DNA of 64,000 nt from Hymenobacter terricola (GCF_017921975.2 NZ_JAGEMO020000001.1:434001-498000), one strand, 5' to 3'. Shown: positions 18,222 to 26,938, numbered from the stretch's first letter. Notes: generated by a model from the letters alone, not told the origin. Program-made: numbers and translations.

Positions 18222-21200
18222 TTAATCGAAGATGTAGCGCACGCCCACCTGCGCCCGCCAGCGGCTGGCTAGGTTGGTATCGGTGAAGAACGTCTGGTTG
18301 CCGCCGCGGAAGTTGAACGCGGGCACATCGGAGCCGGTCGCGTAGCTGGTTTCCAGCAGGCGGTTGTTGCCCACCACCTGCCGGTTGCCCCAGCTGCGGT
18401 TGAGGAGGTTGCCCAGGTTGAGAATGTCGAAAGACACCTGGAGCGTATTTTTCTTGCCGCTGCTGGTGGCCACCGCAAAGTCCTGCATCAGTTTGGCGTC
18501 GAGCTGAGTATACCAGGGCGAGATGGCCCCGTTGCGCTCGGAGTATTCGCCGCGGTGGGCGCTGAGGTACTTGTCCTGGTTAATATAGGTGTCGAGCTGC
18601 TGCCACTGCGTGGCGGCTGAAACCGTCTGGCCCGCTGCGGTGGTGTAGGGCACCAGGTTGATTTGGCTCTGGCTGCTGGGGATGAAAATCAGGTCGTTGC
18701 CGTCCACACCGTCGCGGTTCAGGTCGCCGGCGTAGGTGTAGCTGAAGCGGTTGCCCTGCCCGGCCTCAAACACCAGGCCCAGGGTGGTGCCCAGCTTGTC
18801 GTTGGCGTAGGCGAAGCGGCGGCCGGCGGCGGCAATGATGCGGTGGCGCAGGCCAAAGTCGCTGTAGGAGAGCTTGGGTTGGTTGGGGTTGCCCACCACG
18901 GGCAGGCGCTGGAAAGCATCGCCGGCAATTTCGCCGGGGTTCGAGGTAATGTCCTTGGCCTGGGCGTAGGTATAGGCCGCCGAGGCGTAGAAACCGCTGG
19001 CAAACTCCTTGCGCAGCTGCCCGGTGAGGGAGTATTGGTAGCCCTGGTTGGTGTTTTCGAGCGCAATCACGCCCGCATCAAGGAAGGTGAACTGGCCGTT
19101 GGGGCCCGTGAACGAGTTCAGGCGCGGGCCGGCGGCGGGGTAAATCAGGCGGTTGTCGGCCCCGGCCAGGTGCTGGGTGGGCGTCACAAGGTTGTAGTTG
19201 CGATGCACCACGGCGTTGCGGTCTTTCGAATAAATGGCCTCAATGGTGCCCACAATGCCGCCCGGCAGCTCGTGGTCGACGGCCAGATTTGAGCGCCACA
19301 CCTGCGGGAATTTGAAGTCACGGCCCGTCGAGTTAATCTGGAAGGTGTAGAAATCGCCGAATGAGGCGTTCGAGGCCTGGTTCGAAATCCACACAAACGG
19401 GATGCGGCCGGTGAAAATGCCGGTGCCGCCGCGCACCTGGGTTTTGGCGCCGTCGCCCTGCGAAGTGTAGTTGAACCCCAGCCGGGGCGAAAACAGCGGC
19501 GTCGATTTCGGCAGCTCCGACACGTCCACCTTCACCGGCTGGCCGTCGGAATTGAGGAACGTGGCGGCCGCAACCTGCGCATTCGGAGCCACCGTCGTGT
19601 TGTAGATGGGAATGTCGGCGCGCACGCCCAGGGTCAGCTTCAGGGCCTGGCTCGCCTGGTACTCGTCCTGCACGTAAAGGCCGAGCTGGGCCACGCTCAC
19701 GTCCACCTGCTTCACGGGCGTGAGGGCACCGGCAGCGGCCTGGCCGTTCAGGTCCAGGAAATTGGGGTTGGGGCTGCTGGCGGTGCCGGGACGGGTGTCG
19801 GCAAAAAAGTCGCTCAGCTCCAGGCGCTGGTAGCCATAGCGCTGGAGGTTAAAGCCGTTCACGAAATTGAACCGCTCGTAATTGACGCCCGCCGTAAAAA
19901 TGTGCTTGCCGGCAAAGTAGCTCAGGTTGTCGGTGAGCTGCAAAATGTTCTGGTCCAGGGTGTTGTTGGCCGAGAACTGCTCGGTGCCCACGCTGGTGTA
20001 GGTGGTGCCGCCCTGGGTAATGTCAATCATCGGGAAGAATTTGCCCGAGGGCAGCTCCCGAAAGTCGCGGAAGGCCGAGAAGCTGGCCTGGGCCTTGTTG
20101 CTGAATTTGCCGCCCCCGAACGTGCTGTTCAGCTCGGCCACCACCGAGTTCAGGTTGTTGTCAATCGTGTAGCCGGAGTTGGCAAACTGCAGGGTGTTCA
20201 CGCCGGGCACGCGCGAGGAGGGCGCGATGGCAATGGGGTGCGGCCCCTGCTCGCGGTAGCTCTTGAGGTAGTTATAGCGGATGGAAAACGTGTTCTGCGG
20301 GTTGATATTCCAGTCAATTTTAGCCAGAATCTTATCCGAGTACGTGCGGTAGTTAAAACCCTGGAACGGCCCTGGGTCGTAGCCGTACACCGACGTCAGG
20401 CGGTCGCGGATGGCCTGCAAATCGGCCTGTTGCACCCGGCTCACGCCGTTGAGCTGGCCGCTTTGCGCGGCCGTGGCTTCGGCCGCGCTGGTGGCAGGCC
20501 GGAAAGTCTGGCCGGGGTCCGTCTGGCGGGTGATTTCGGCGTTGGCAAAGAAGAACAGCTTGTTCTTGATAATCGGCCCGCCCAGGGCAAAGCCCGTCTG
20601 GTTGAATTTCAGGCTGGGGTTTTCGATGGTGGCACCTTCCACTTTCTTGCCAATCAGGCCCTCGTTGCGGAAGTAAGTGTAGGCCGTGCCTTTTAAAGAG
20701 TTGGTGCCGCTCTTGGTCACGGCGTTGATGCCGGCCCCGGTGAAGCCGCCCTGGCGCACGTCATACGGCGCCAGGCTCACCTGAATCTGCTCGATGGCGT
20801 CGAGGCTCACCGGCTGCGAATTGGTTTGGCCGCCGGGCGTGGGCGAGTCCAGGCCAAAGGAGTTGTTGAAGATGGAGCCGTCGAGCGAGAAGTTGTTATA
20901 CAGCGTGTTGCGGCCGCCAAAGCTCTGGCCGCTGGCCTGGGGCGTGAGGCGCGTAAAGTCCTCCTGCGAGCGGCTGATGGTGGGCAGCGTGCGAATGGCC
21001 GTCGAGCTGATGTTGGTGACGGCCCCCGTGCGGTCGGGGTTAATCTGGCCGTCGCGGTTGCCCTTCACCACCACTTCGTCGAGCTTCTGCCCCTCGCCTT
21101 CTTTTAGGGTGATGCGGGTTTCGAAGGTTTTGCCCAGCACCAGCTGCACATTGTTCTGCACGTAGGTGTCGTAGCCCACAAACGACACCTTGATTTCGTA

Positions 21201-21440
21201 GGGCCCGCCGATGCGCATGTTCAGCAGGTCAAACTGCCCGTTGTCGCGGGTGGCATTGCCATACGTGGTGCCCGAGGGCAGGTGCGTGGCCACCACCGTG
21301 GCGCCCGGCAGGGGCTGGCCTTTGCCGTCGAGCACCAAGCCCTTTATTGCGGAGGTTGTGACCCCCTGCGCCAGCAGGTAATTGTGGCTCGTGAAAAGCA
21401 AAAAGCCGAGCAATAGGAGTAGTAATGATTTGTTCTTCAT
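18222..21440 (-). CDS. Oar-like TonB-dependent outer-membrane receptor
   Basis: A 1072-residue outer-membrane protein. A signal peptide (MKNKSLLLLLLGFLLFTSHN, cut after LLAQ) is followed by a carboxypeptidase-regulatory-like beta-sandwich (about residues 30-120), a plug domain with LDEVVVKGNRDG, ISRSQEDFTRLTPQAS, GGRNTLYNNFSLDGS and QVSLAPYDVRQGGFTGAGINAVTKSGTN, and a long beta-barrel ending VGVRYIFD with the usual terminal aromatic. The plug motifs are those of the Oar family. The ligand is unknown; some Oar relatives handle proteins or peptides. The ATG at 21438-21440 gives the signal peptide. The gene is preceded by a long AT-rich region. Confidence 0.9.
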   Translation of the reverse strand: MKNKSLLLLLLGFLLFTSHNYLLAQGVTTSAIKGLVLDGKGQPLPGATVVATHLPSGTTYGNATRDNGQFDLLNMRIGGPYEIKVSFVGYDTYVQNNVQLVLGKTFETRITLKEGEGQKLDEVVVKGNRDGQINPDRTGAVTNISSTAIRTLPTISRSQEDFTRLTPQASGQSFGGRNTLYNNFSLDGSIFNNSFGLDSPTPGGQTNSQPVSLDAIEQIQVSLAPYDVRQGGFTGAGINAVTKSGTNSLKGTAYTYFRNEGLIGKKVEGATIENPSLKFNQTGFALGGPIIKNKLFFFANAEITRQTDPGQTFRPATSAAEATAAQSGQLNGVSRVQQADLQAIRDRLTSVYGYDPGPFQGFNYRTYSDKILAKIDWNINPQNTFSIRYNYLKSYREQGPHPIAIAPSSRVPGVNTLQFANSGYTIDNNLNSVVAELNSTFGGGKFSNKAQASFSAFRDFRELPSGKFFPMIDITQGGTTYTSVGTEQFSANNTLDQNILQLTDNLSYFAGKHIFTAGVNYERFNFVNGFNLQRYGYQRLELSDFFADTRPGTASSPNPNFLDLNGQAAAGALTPVKQVDVSVAQLGLYVQDEYQASQALKLTLGVRADIPIYNTTVAPNAQVAAATFLNSDGQPVKVDVSELPKSTPLFSPRLGFNYTSQGDGAKTQVRGGTGIFTGRIPFVWISNQASNASFGDFYTFQINSTGRDFKFPQVWRSNLAVDHELPGGIVGTIEAIYSKDRNAVVHRNYNLVTPTQHLAGADNRLIYPAAGPRLNSFTGPNGQFTFLDAGVIALENTNQGYQYSLTGQLRKEFASGFYASAAYTYAQAKDITSNPGEIAGDAFQRLPVVGNPNQPKLSYSDFGLRHRIIAAAGRRFAYANDKLGTTLGLVFEAGQGNRFSYTYAGDLNRDGVDGNDLIFIPSSQSQINLVPYTTAAGQTVSAATQWQQLDTYINQDKYLSAHRGEYSERNGAISPWYTQLDAKLMQDFAVATSSGKKNTLQVSFDILNLGNLLNRSWGNRQVVGNNRLLETSYATGSDVPAFNFRGGNQTFFTDTNLASRWRAQVGVRYIFD

Positions 21441-21678
21441 GTGAATAGCTTTTTTATTTATCCGAAGCTTATGCTCAGAATTTCGCCGCAAAGTTATGTT
21501 AAGCAATTATTAAGTAGGCGTGCATAACAAATTAGTAACTCTGCGATAACATGGGAACCCAATTTATATAATAATTTAATTATAATAATTATACCGAGCA
21601 ATAGCCACCGAGATAAATGACAAGCAGGAACATCCCTTTTTCATTCGTTAGTCAATTTCCTGGCTTCGAAAAGGGAAT
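21441..21678. other. AT-rich upstream region of the Oar-like receptor gene
   Basis: This stretch is much more AT-rich than the rest of the window, with the run TTATATAATAATTTAATTA near 21563. It very likely contains the receptor promoter, but I could not fix one convincing TTG/TAnnTTTG pair. No gene is visible. Confidence 0.5.
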
Positions 21679-21711
21679 AAAAAAAACCGCCCACCAATTA
21701 TTGGTGGGCGG
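21679..21711 (-). terminator. Rho-independent terminator of the small secreted-protein gene
   Basis: An 11-bp stem CCGCCCACCAA / TTGGTGGGCGG with loop TTA; on the minus strand it is followed by T8. It lies 90 bases past the stop codon of the gene at 21801-22262. Confidence 0.8.
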
Positions 21712-21800
21712 GGCGAAATGTTGCTATAGTCGCAATACCAGCAATAAGACCTCAGGTCGCTATTGCTGGGCACTGGCCCATGCAGTTGCGATGCTTTGGG

Positions 21801-22262
21801 CTATTGCCCAATCATCACCCGGCGCATGCCGGTTTTCTCGTAGGCGGTGCAGCGCACGATGTACGAGCCCGCGGGCAGCTGGCTGACGTTGAGCACGGCT
21901 GGTGCCTGGCCATTCATCATGGTGTAGGTGAGTACCGGCCGGCCGCCCACGTCGGTGAGTTCCACGCGGGTGGGGCCGGGGTTGTCGGTTTTCACGGTGA
22001 GGCGGCCCGCCACGGATTCGGCCTTCACCTTGATGGCGTTGGGATTAGCCGCCGGCGTTTCGGGCGCCGGCGCGATGAGGGACGCAGGGGCTGCCGCAAC
22101 GACGGCGGTGGGCGCCGGGGCCGCCACCACGCCGCTGGGCAAAATGGCTTCTTCTTTGGCTGGCGCGGGGGCCGCCGCGCCGGGTGAGGCCGCCGGAGTC
22201 TGGGCCTGAGCGGCCGCCGATACCAAGGCACTGAGCAGCACGGATAGTAATAACTTTTTCAT
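21801..22262 (-). CDS. Small secreted protein with Ala/Pro linker and T9SS-like C-terminal domain
   Basis: A 153-residue exported protein: signal peptide MKKLLLSVLLSALVSAAAQA, a low-complexity Ala/Pro/Val linker (about residues 22-75), and a C-terminal beta-sandwich-like segment (about 80-153) with LTVKTDNPGPTRVELTDVGG and AGSYIVRCTAYEKTGMRRVMIGQ. That tail resembles Type IX sorting domains (type A), although the usual YPNP opening motif is absent, so an entirely periplasmic or surface role remains open. No catalytic domain is present. It reads away from the tRNA-Pro genes and has its own terminator. Confidence 0.75.
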   Translation of the reverse strand: MKKLLLSVLLSALVSAAAQAQTPAASPGAAAPAPAKEEAILPSGVVAAPAPTAVVAAAPASLIAPAPETPAANPNAIKVKAESVAGRLTVKTDNPGPTRVELTDVGGRPVLTYTMMNGQAPAVLNVSQLPAGSYIVRCTAYEKTGMRRVMIGQ

Positions 22263-22403
22263 AGTGCGATACGAACGGGATGGGGTAAAATTGCTAGCGT
22301 AAAGCTAAGCAATTCTGGGGCCGTTTATCGCCCTCGCAGCTGGCGAAGGCGGGCGGTGCCGCCCGGCCGCGCTGCTGGGTGCAAAACTTTCTTTGGCGCT
22401 GGC

Positions 22404-22435
22404 TTGCGCTACACTCGAAAAAACCCTTACCTTTG
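22404..22435 (+). promoter_or_regulatory. Promoter of the tRNA-Pro genes
   Basis: TTG at 22404-22406, 21-base spacer, TACCTTTG at 22428-22435, an exact TAnnTTTG match, 16 bases before the first tRNA. The tRNA-Phe promoter in this window has the identical minus-7 box. Confidence 0.65.
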
Positions 22436-22451
22436 TCGCTCCAATACCAAT

Positions 22452-22525
22452 CGGGGTGTAGCGTAGCCTGGTATCGCGCCAGCATGGGGTGCTGGAGGTC
22501 GTAGGTTCGAATCCTGCCACTCCGA
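22452..22525 (+). tRNA. tRNA-Pro (GGG)
   Basis: A 74-base cloverleaf: acceptor CGGGGTG/CACTCCG (one G-T pair), D arm with GCCTGGTA, anticodon stem CCAGC/GCTGG with loop ATGGGGT giving anticodon GGG, T arm GTAGG-TTCGAAT-CCTGC, discriminator A. The CCA end is not encoded. Confidence 0.95.
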
Positions 22526-22547
22526 CGGAAGAGCAGCCGCTCTTGTA

Positions 22548-22581
22548 AAGCCTCCGAACTTCTGGGTTCGGGGGCTTTTTT
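22548..22581 (+). terminator. Terminator between the two tRNA-Pro genes
   Basis: A 12-bp stem AAGCCTCCGAAC / GTTCGGGGGCTT with one G-T pair followed by a T run. It suggests that the second tRNA needs its own promoter or read-through. Confidence 0.85.
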
Positions 22582-22633
22582 CGGCCGCTAACTATTGGAA
22601 AAAAGAAAACAGGCCGCCCCATCGGCCTGCTTT

Positions 22634-22707
22634 CGGGGTGTAGCGCAGCCCGGTAGCGCGCGTCGTTCGGGACGACGAGGCCGTAGGTTCGAATCCTGCC
22701 ACCCCGA
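22634..22707 (+). tRNA. tRNA-Pro (CGG)
   Basis: A 74-base cloverleaf closely related to its neighbour: acceptor CGGGGTG/CACCCCG, anticodon stem CGTCG/CGACG with loop TTCGGGA giving anticodon CGG, T arm GTAGG-TTCGAAT-CCTGC, discriminator A. CCA is not encoded. Confidence 0.95.
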
Positions 22708-22724
22708 CATTTCCCGCCAGTGCC

Positions 22725-22753
22725 AACGCCCCCGCCATCCCGGCGGGGGCGTT
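22725..22753 (+). terminator. GC-rich hairpin behind the second tRNA-Pro
   Basis: Perfect 12-bp stem AACGCCCCCGCC / GGCGGGGGCGTT with loop ATCCC. There is no T run, so it may be a processing or weak terminator structure. Confidence 0.5.
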
Positions 22754-22904
22754 GCGCGTTGTGGCCGGTTTGGTAAGTTGCTACTATACTTCGCGTAACC
22801 GCTCAGGCGCACTGGGCCGCGGCATGAGGGCCGCAAATAGTTGGCTGGCGGCATTGGAAATGAGGTGCTCCACAAGAACTTTGCCCCAAACCTTAATTTC
22901 CTTC

Positions 22905-23606
22905 ATGAAAAGTTCACTACTTCTACTGGCCGCATTAGGCAGTACCCTTTCGGCTGCACAGGCGCAAACCACCATCGGCAAAGGCACGGGCTTGCTCACC
23001 GGCTCGGTGGGCTACCACACCAGCACCGACGATGTAACCAACACCGGCAGCGGCAGCACGTACACCAGCACGGTCACGTACGGCACGTTCAATCTGGATG
23101 TTGCCGTCGGGGGCTTTGTGGCCGACAACCTGGCCCTGGGCCTGCAGCTCAGCCACTCGGTAACGGGTGGTTCGGCCAAATCTTCTTCCAACCTTCAAAC
23201 CACCAGCCCGCCTACTTCCACTACGCTACGGGTGGGGCCGATGGTGCAGTACTACAAAATGCTGAGCGAGCAATTTGGCCTGACCGCGGGGGTTGGGGCG
23301 GGATATGAGTCGGACTTGCGGCGGTCCGTGCAGTATTACACTTCGGGGGGCTACCCTACTACCTACTACACCAACCTGAAGGCTACTGGCTATTATGCGG
23401 CCCTCACGCCGGGCATTGTGTTCTTCCCGGTGCCCAAGTTTGGCTTGACGGCCACGATTGGAAGCCTGGCCTATAACCGGCTGACCATCAAAAATAATAA
23501 CCTGACGGGCAGCAACATTCCCGACGAAACCGCTAGCTCGTTTGATGCCGGCTTTGGCTTCAGTCAGCTGCAGTTTGGGGCCTCGTATTATTTCGGGCGC
23601 AAATAA
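22905..23606 (+). CDS. Outer-membrane beta-barrel protein
   Basis: A 233-residue predicted small barrel. The signal peptide MKSSLLLLAALGSTLSAAQA is followed by alternating hydrophobic/polar strands with Gly and Tyr/Phe ends (GLLTGSVGYHTSTDD, TFNLDVAVGGFVADNLALGLQL, RVGPMVQYYKMLSEQFGLTAGVGAGYESD) and a final strand LQFGASYYFGRK. This is the pattern of the OmpW/OmpX-like outer membrane beta-barrel domain common in Bacteroidota. The function is unknown. The ATG at 22905 begins the signal peptide; the frame upstream is open but overlaps the tRNA-side hairpin region. A strong terminator follows. Confidence 0.85.
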   Translation: MKSSLLLLAALGSTLSAAQAQTTIGKGTGLLTGSVGYHTSTDDVTNTGSGSTYTSTVTYGTFNLDVAVGGFVADNLALGLQLSHSVTGGSAKSSSNLQTTSPPTSTTLRVGPMVQYYKMLSEQFGLTAGVGAGYESDLRRSVQYYTSGGYPTTYYTNLKATGYYAALTPGIVFFPVPKFGLTATIGSLAYNRLTIKNNNLTGSNIPDETASSFDAGFGFSQLQFGASYYFGRK

Positions 23607-23623
23607 TAGACGGCTGCATCCCC

Positions 23624-23669
23624 GCGTAAAAAGGCCCTGGTATCGGAAGATGTCAGGGCCTTTTTACGC
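23624..23669. terminator. Terminator behind the barrel gene
   Basis: Perfect 16-bp stem GCGTAAAAAGGCCCTG / CAGGGCCTTTTTACGC with a 14-base loop; T5 within the 3' arm. Confidence 0.8.
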
Positions 23670-23730
23670 ATTCATGAAAACGACCGGTTGAGCAAAGGAT
23701 ATTCATTCCGCTATTCGTAAATTAAGCGTC

Positions 23731-24447
23731 ATGAAAACAACTTTTACTTTGGTGGCGCTGCTAGGCGCTGCGTGGCTACTGGTTCCGCAACCCGTACAGG
23801 CGCAATGCCATTTCGTCCATGTGCCGTCCGTTCATCAAGCCTGCTGCCACCACCGCGATTCCTGCGCCGTGCAGAAGCCCTTTGTGCCGGGCCGGTGGGC
23901 CGTGGGGATGGGCCTGCTGGGGATTAGCGACCGGTAAGGCACTCCCTACGCGGGCGGCGAGGTGCAGGGTTATTATTGGCTGCGGCCGCGCTGGGGCACG
24001 GGGCTGCGCGGCACCGTCACGGGCGAGATGCCGGCCGCCGCCTCGGCCGAGCGGTACGCGGGCGTGGAAAAGCCCCGCCTGCTGCTTTACAGTGTGACCT
24101 GGAACAACCACCTGCTGCTAACCGATACCCCCCGGTGGCGGCTGGCGCTGGAGGTAGGCGCGGGCCTGGGCGGTGTGAACCTGTACGACCAGGCGCGCCA
24201 GGTGCCCACCAAAGGCAGCTGCGGCTGCACGGAAGCGGAGAAAATTGCCTCGGCCACGGCCCCGGTGACGGAAGCTGGCCTGGCCGCCACCTACAAGCTC
24301 AAGCGCGTGGAGGGGCCGTGGCTGACCGTGCGCGGTGGCTACCGGCAATGGAATGGCGCGGTGCCGTTCGGGACGTTCAACCAGTTTTCGGCTTATGTGG
24401 TGAGTGTGGGCGTGACCATGCCCGATGCGCCGGCTAAGCGGAAATAA
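23731..24447 (+). pseudogene. Secreted/outer-membrane protein gene split by one in-frame TAA
   Basis: The frame starting at ATG 23731 encodes a signal peptide (MKTTFTLVALLGAAWLL, cut near VQAQ) and runs to GMGLLGISDR, then meets TAA at 23935-23937. The same frame continues without any shift as GTPYAGGEVQGYYWLRPRWG through to a stop at 24445-24447, with strand-like segments (WRLALEVGAGLGGVNLYD, GPWLTVRGGYRQWNG, FSAYVVSVGVTMP) typical of a small outer-membrane barrel. Without the TAA, the product would be about 238 residues. A single base change from TAC or TAT (Tyr) explains the break. It could be a recent nonsense mutation, a sequencing error or, less likely, read-through. A Cys/His cluster (CHFVHVPSVHQACCHH) follows the signal peptide. 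Confidence 0.8.
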
Positions 24448-24453
24448 GCGTCA

Positions 24454-24972
24454 CTACTTCACCCCAATCCATACCTCAGACTCATCGCCGGTGCCGAAGC
24501 GCTCCAGGTAGAAATCGCCGCGCTGGGCGAGCTTTTGGGCTTTGATGGCCTCCAGGGCGGCGGGGTAAAGCTTGTTGGGCGACAGCAGGTAGCTCACGCC
24601 GCGGAGGCGGGCGGCAATGACGCGCTGCCCGGCCGGCACCAGCCGGTAGCGAAAGCCGGCGGGCAGGGCCTGCGCGGTATCGGCCAGGGCCAGGCCGATG
24701 AAGGCGCGGATGGTGTCGTGGGCCGATTCGGGGTCGTTGAGGTAGAGGTTGGCGAGGTCGCCGTGCAGGCGGGTTTGGGCGTCCTTGGCCTGGCGGAAAA
24801 GCTGGCCAAAGGCCTCGCCACGCACCGCGCCGTGAAAGGGCTGGCCGGCTAAGTACAGCGGCGCGGCCGTGGTTTCGAGGGATACTTTGGGCTCGCGGGT
24901 GCCGCCGAGGTAGACGTAGGTGCCGGCCGCGACCAGGGTGAGCAGGATGATGGCGAGGAAGAGGTAACGCAT
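24454..24972 (-). CDS. Membrane-anchored protein, possible GyrI-like effector-binding domain
   Basis: A 172-residue protein with one N-terminal membrane segment (MRYLFLAIILLTLVAAGTYVYL) and a soluble part of about 145 residues. The layout YRLVPAGQRVIAARLRGVSYLLSPNKLYPAALEAIKAQK and the terminal ESEVWIGVK remind me of GyrI-like/SOUL-type small-molecule binding domains, but no diagnostic motif is certain. It overlaps nothing: the convergent pseudogene ends 6 bases away. Upstream lies the repeat shared with the ABC exporter gene. Confidence 0.65.
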   Translation of the reverse strand: MRYLFLAIILLTLVAAGTYVYLGGTREPKVSLETTAAPLYLAGQPFHGAVRGEAFGQLFRQAKDAQTRLHGDLANLYLNDPESAHDTIRAFIGLALADTAQALPAGFRYRLVPAGQRVIAARLRGVSYLLSPNKLYPAALEAIKAQKLAQRGDFYLERFGTGDESEVWIGVK

Positions 24973-24978
24973 TTTTTT

Positions 24979-25093
24979 AGTGTGCAGTTAGCAGTGAACA
25001 GTTAGCAGTGGTAGTTCGAGGTTCTGCTCAAATGCTATCGTCAGCAGTTTTCCCCTCTCCTAACTGCTCACTGTTCACTGCTAACTGTTCACT
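24979..25093. repeat. Inverted repeat of AGTGAACAGTTAGCAGT words reaching into the ABC exporter gene
   Basis: Arms at 24979-25001 and 25071-25093 are reverse complements at 21 of 23 positions, and each arm is itself a direct repeat of AGTTAGCAGTGAAC-like words. The right arm is translated as part of the C-terminal tail of the exporter (VSEQLAVNSEQL). Confidence 0.8.
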
Positions 25094-26857
25094 GACCACG
25101 TACTGCATGCGGTAGAGCTGGGCGTAGTAGCCGTTTTCAATGCGCAGCAGTTCCTCGTGGGTGCCGGTTTCCTTGATTTCGCCCTTGTCGAGGACGATGA
25201 TTTTATCGGCTTTCTGGATGGTGCTCAGGCGGTGGGCGATGACGAGCGAGGTGCGGCCCTGCATCAGCTTTTCGATGGCTTCCTGGATGAGCTCCTCGGT
25301 TTCAGAGTCGACGGAGGACGTGGCTTCGTCGAGCACGATGATGTGGGGCTGGTACACCATGGCCCGCACGAAGCTGATGAGCTGGCGCTGGCCCACGGAG
25401 AGCGTGGCCCCGCGCTCCATCACGGGGTAGCCCAGGCCGTTGGGCAGGCGCTCGATGAAGCGGCGGGCGCCCACGAGGTCGGCCGCTTCCCAGATTTGGG
25501 CGTCGGTGATGGTTTTGTTGCCGAGCGTGATGTTGTCGCGGATGCTGCCGGCGAACAGAAAAACGTCCTGCAGCACGATGCCGATTTGGCGGCGCAGCAG
25601 GCTGAGGTCGTACTCGCGCAGGTCGCGGCCATCGATGCAGATGCTGCCTTCCTGAATGTCGTAGAAGCGGCTCAGCAGGTTGATGATGCTGGTTTTGCCC
25701 GCGCCGGTGGCCCCCACGAAGGCAATGGTCTGGCCGGGCCTGACGTGGAAGCTGATGTCCTTGAGCACCCAGTCGGGCTCGTTATAAGCAAATTTGACGT
25801 GCTTGAATTCGACGTCGCCCTTCAGCGCTGCGGGAGCGTAGGTGCCGGTGGTGGCCACCAGGTCCTGGTTGTCGAGCAATTTCAGCAGGCGCTCGGTGCT
25901 TACCAAGCCCAGCTGGAGGGTATTGAACCGGTCGGCAATCTGCCGGATAGGGCGGAAGAACAGCGCGTTGTACATGATGAAGGCGATGAGCGCGCCCTTG
26001 GAAATCGAGCCCTCAATCTGGCCCTGGGCGGCGTACCACACCAGCAAACCCACGCCGACGGCCCCCAGCACTTCGGCCACCGGAAAGTAGATACTGTAGT
26101 AGAGCACCGAGCGGATGTTGGCCTCGGTGTGCTCCTGGTTGATGGCTTCGAACTTGCGGTATTCGCGCTCCTCGTTGTTGAAAATCTGGACCACGTTCAT
26201 GCCCGTGAGGTGCTCCTGCACGAAGGAGTTGAGCTTGGCCACGGCCGTGCGCACGTCCTGAAACGAGCCCTTGATTTTTTCCTTGAACACGTAGGTGGAG
26301 AAGAGCAGCGGCGGAATTACGGACAGGCTCACCAGCGTCAGCCGCCAGTCGATGTAGAACATGAAGGCCATGATGAAGAGCAGCTGCAGAATGTCGCCCA
26401 CCATGGCCGCAAGGCCTTCGCTGAAGACGTCGGAAAGGGTTTCCACGTCGGAGATGTTGCGGGTGACGAGCACGCCGATGGGCGTCTGGTCGAAGAATTT
26501 GAGCTTGAGGCCGAGCAGGTGGCGGTAAAGGTCGGTGCGGATGTCGCGCACGATGTACTGGCCCAGCCAGCCGCCGTAGTACGTCTGCAAATAGCTGACG
26601 CCGGCGTGGGCTACCAGCAGCACCAGCAGCAGCAGGAACATCGAATTAAGGCTCTTCAGGTCGCCCTGCTCGATGCTGACATCGACCATGCGCTGGATGA
26701 GAAAGGGCCGCAGCGTGCCGAGCACGGCCGTGGCCACGGTGAGCACAATCAGGCCGATGAAGACGCGCCGGTAGGGGCGCACGTAGCCGAGCAGGCGGCG
26801 CAGCACGGCCCAGTCGAAGACCTGGCCGGTTTTGGTGGCGGAAGTGGTGGGGTCCAT
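25028..26857 (-). CDS. ABC exporter half-subunit (BmrD/YheH-like), permease fused to ATPase
   Basis: A 609-residue half transporter with six membrane segments in the first 320 residues and a C-terminal ATPase: Walker A GATGAGKTS, Q-loop IVLQDVFLFAG, Walker B IIVLDEATSSVD with the catalytic Glu, and a non-canonical signature LSVGQRQLISF in place of LSGGQ. A changed signature on the subunit with a good Walker B is the hallmark of the YheH/BmrD/TM288 partner in heterodimeric exporters, and complements the subunit at 15865-17649. The start ATG is 26855-26857 (MDPTTSATKTGQVFDW). The last about 20 residues are encoded by an intergenic-type repeat and are probably not functional. Confidence 0.88.
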   Translation of the reverse strand: MDPTTSATKTGQVFDWAVLRRLLGYVRPYRRVFIGLIVLTVATAVLGTLRPFLIQRMVDVSIEQGDLKSLNSMFLLLLVLLVAHAGVSYLQTYYGGWLGQYIVRDIRTDLYRHLLGLKLKFFDQTPIGVLVTRNISDVETLSDVFSEGLAAMVGDILQLLFIMAFMFYIDWRLTLVSLSVIPPLLFSTYVFKEKIKGSFQDVRTAVAKLNSFVQEHLTGMNVVQIFNNEEREYRKFEAINQEHTEANIRSVLYYSIYFPVAEVLGAVGVGLLVWYAAQGQIEGSISKGALIAFIMYNALFFRPIRQIADRFNTLQLGLVSTERLLKLLDNQDLVATTGTYAPAALKGDVEFKHVKFAYNEPDWVLKDISFHVRPGQTIAFVGATGAGKTSIINLLSRFYDIQEGSICIDGRDLREYDLSLLRRQIGIVLQDVFLFAGSIRDNITLGNKTITDAQIWEAADLVGARRFIERLPNGLGYPVMERGATLSVGQRQLISFVRAMVYQPHIIVLDEATSSVDSETEELIQEAIEKLMQGRTSLVIAHRLSTIQKADKIIVLDKGEIKETGTHEELLRIENGYYAQLYRMQYVVSEQLAVNSEQLGEGKTADDSI

Positions 26858-26938
26858 AAGTGGGGCAAAGGTCGGGAGTAAACAGCGGCGGGACCGAAAA
26901 AGTCTGCGGTCGGGGCCGTACCTGGCGGCCAAATGCCA

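Noticed and set aside
25157..26881. A 574-codon plus-strand frame opposite the ABC exporter
   Set aside because: It is an antisense shadow. The minus-strand frame has all ABC motifs.
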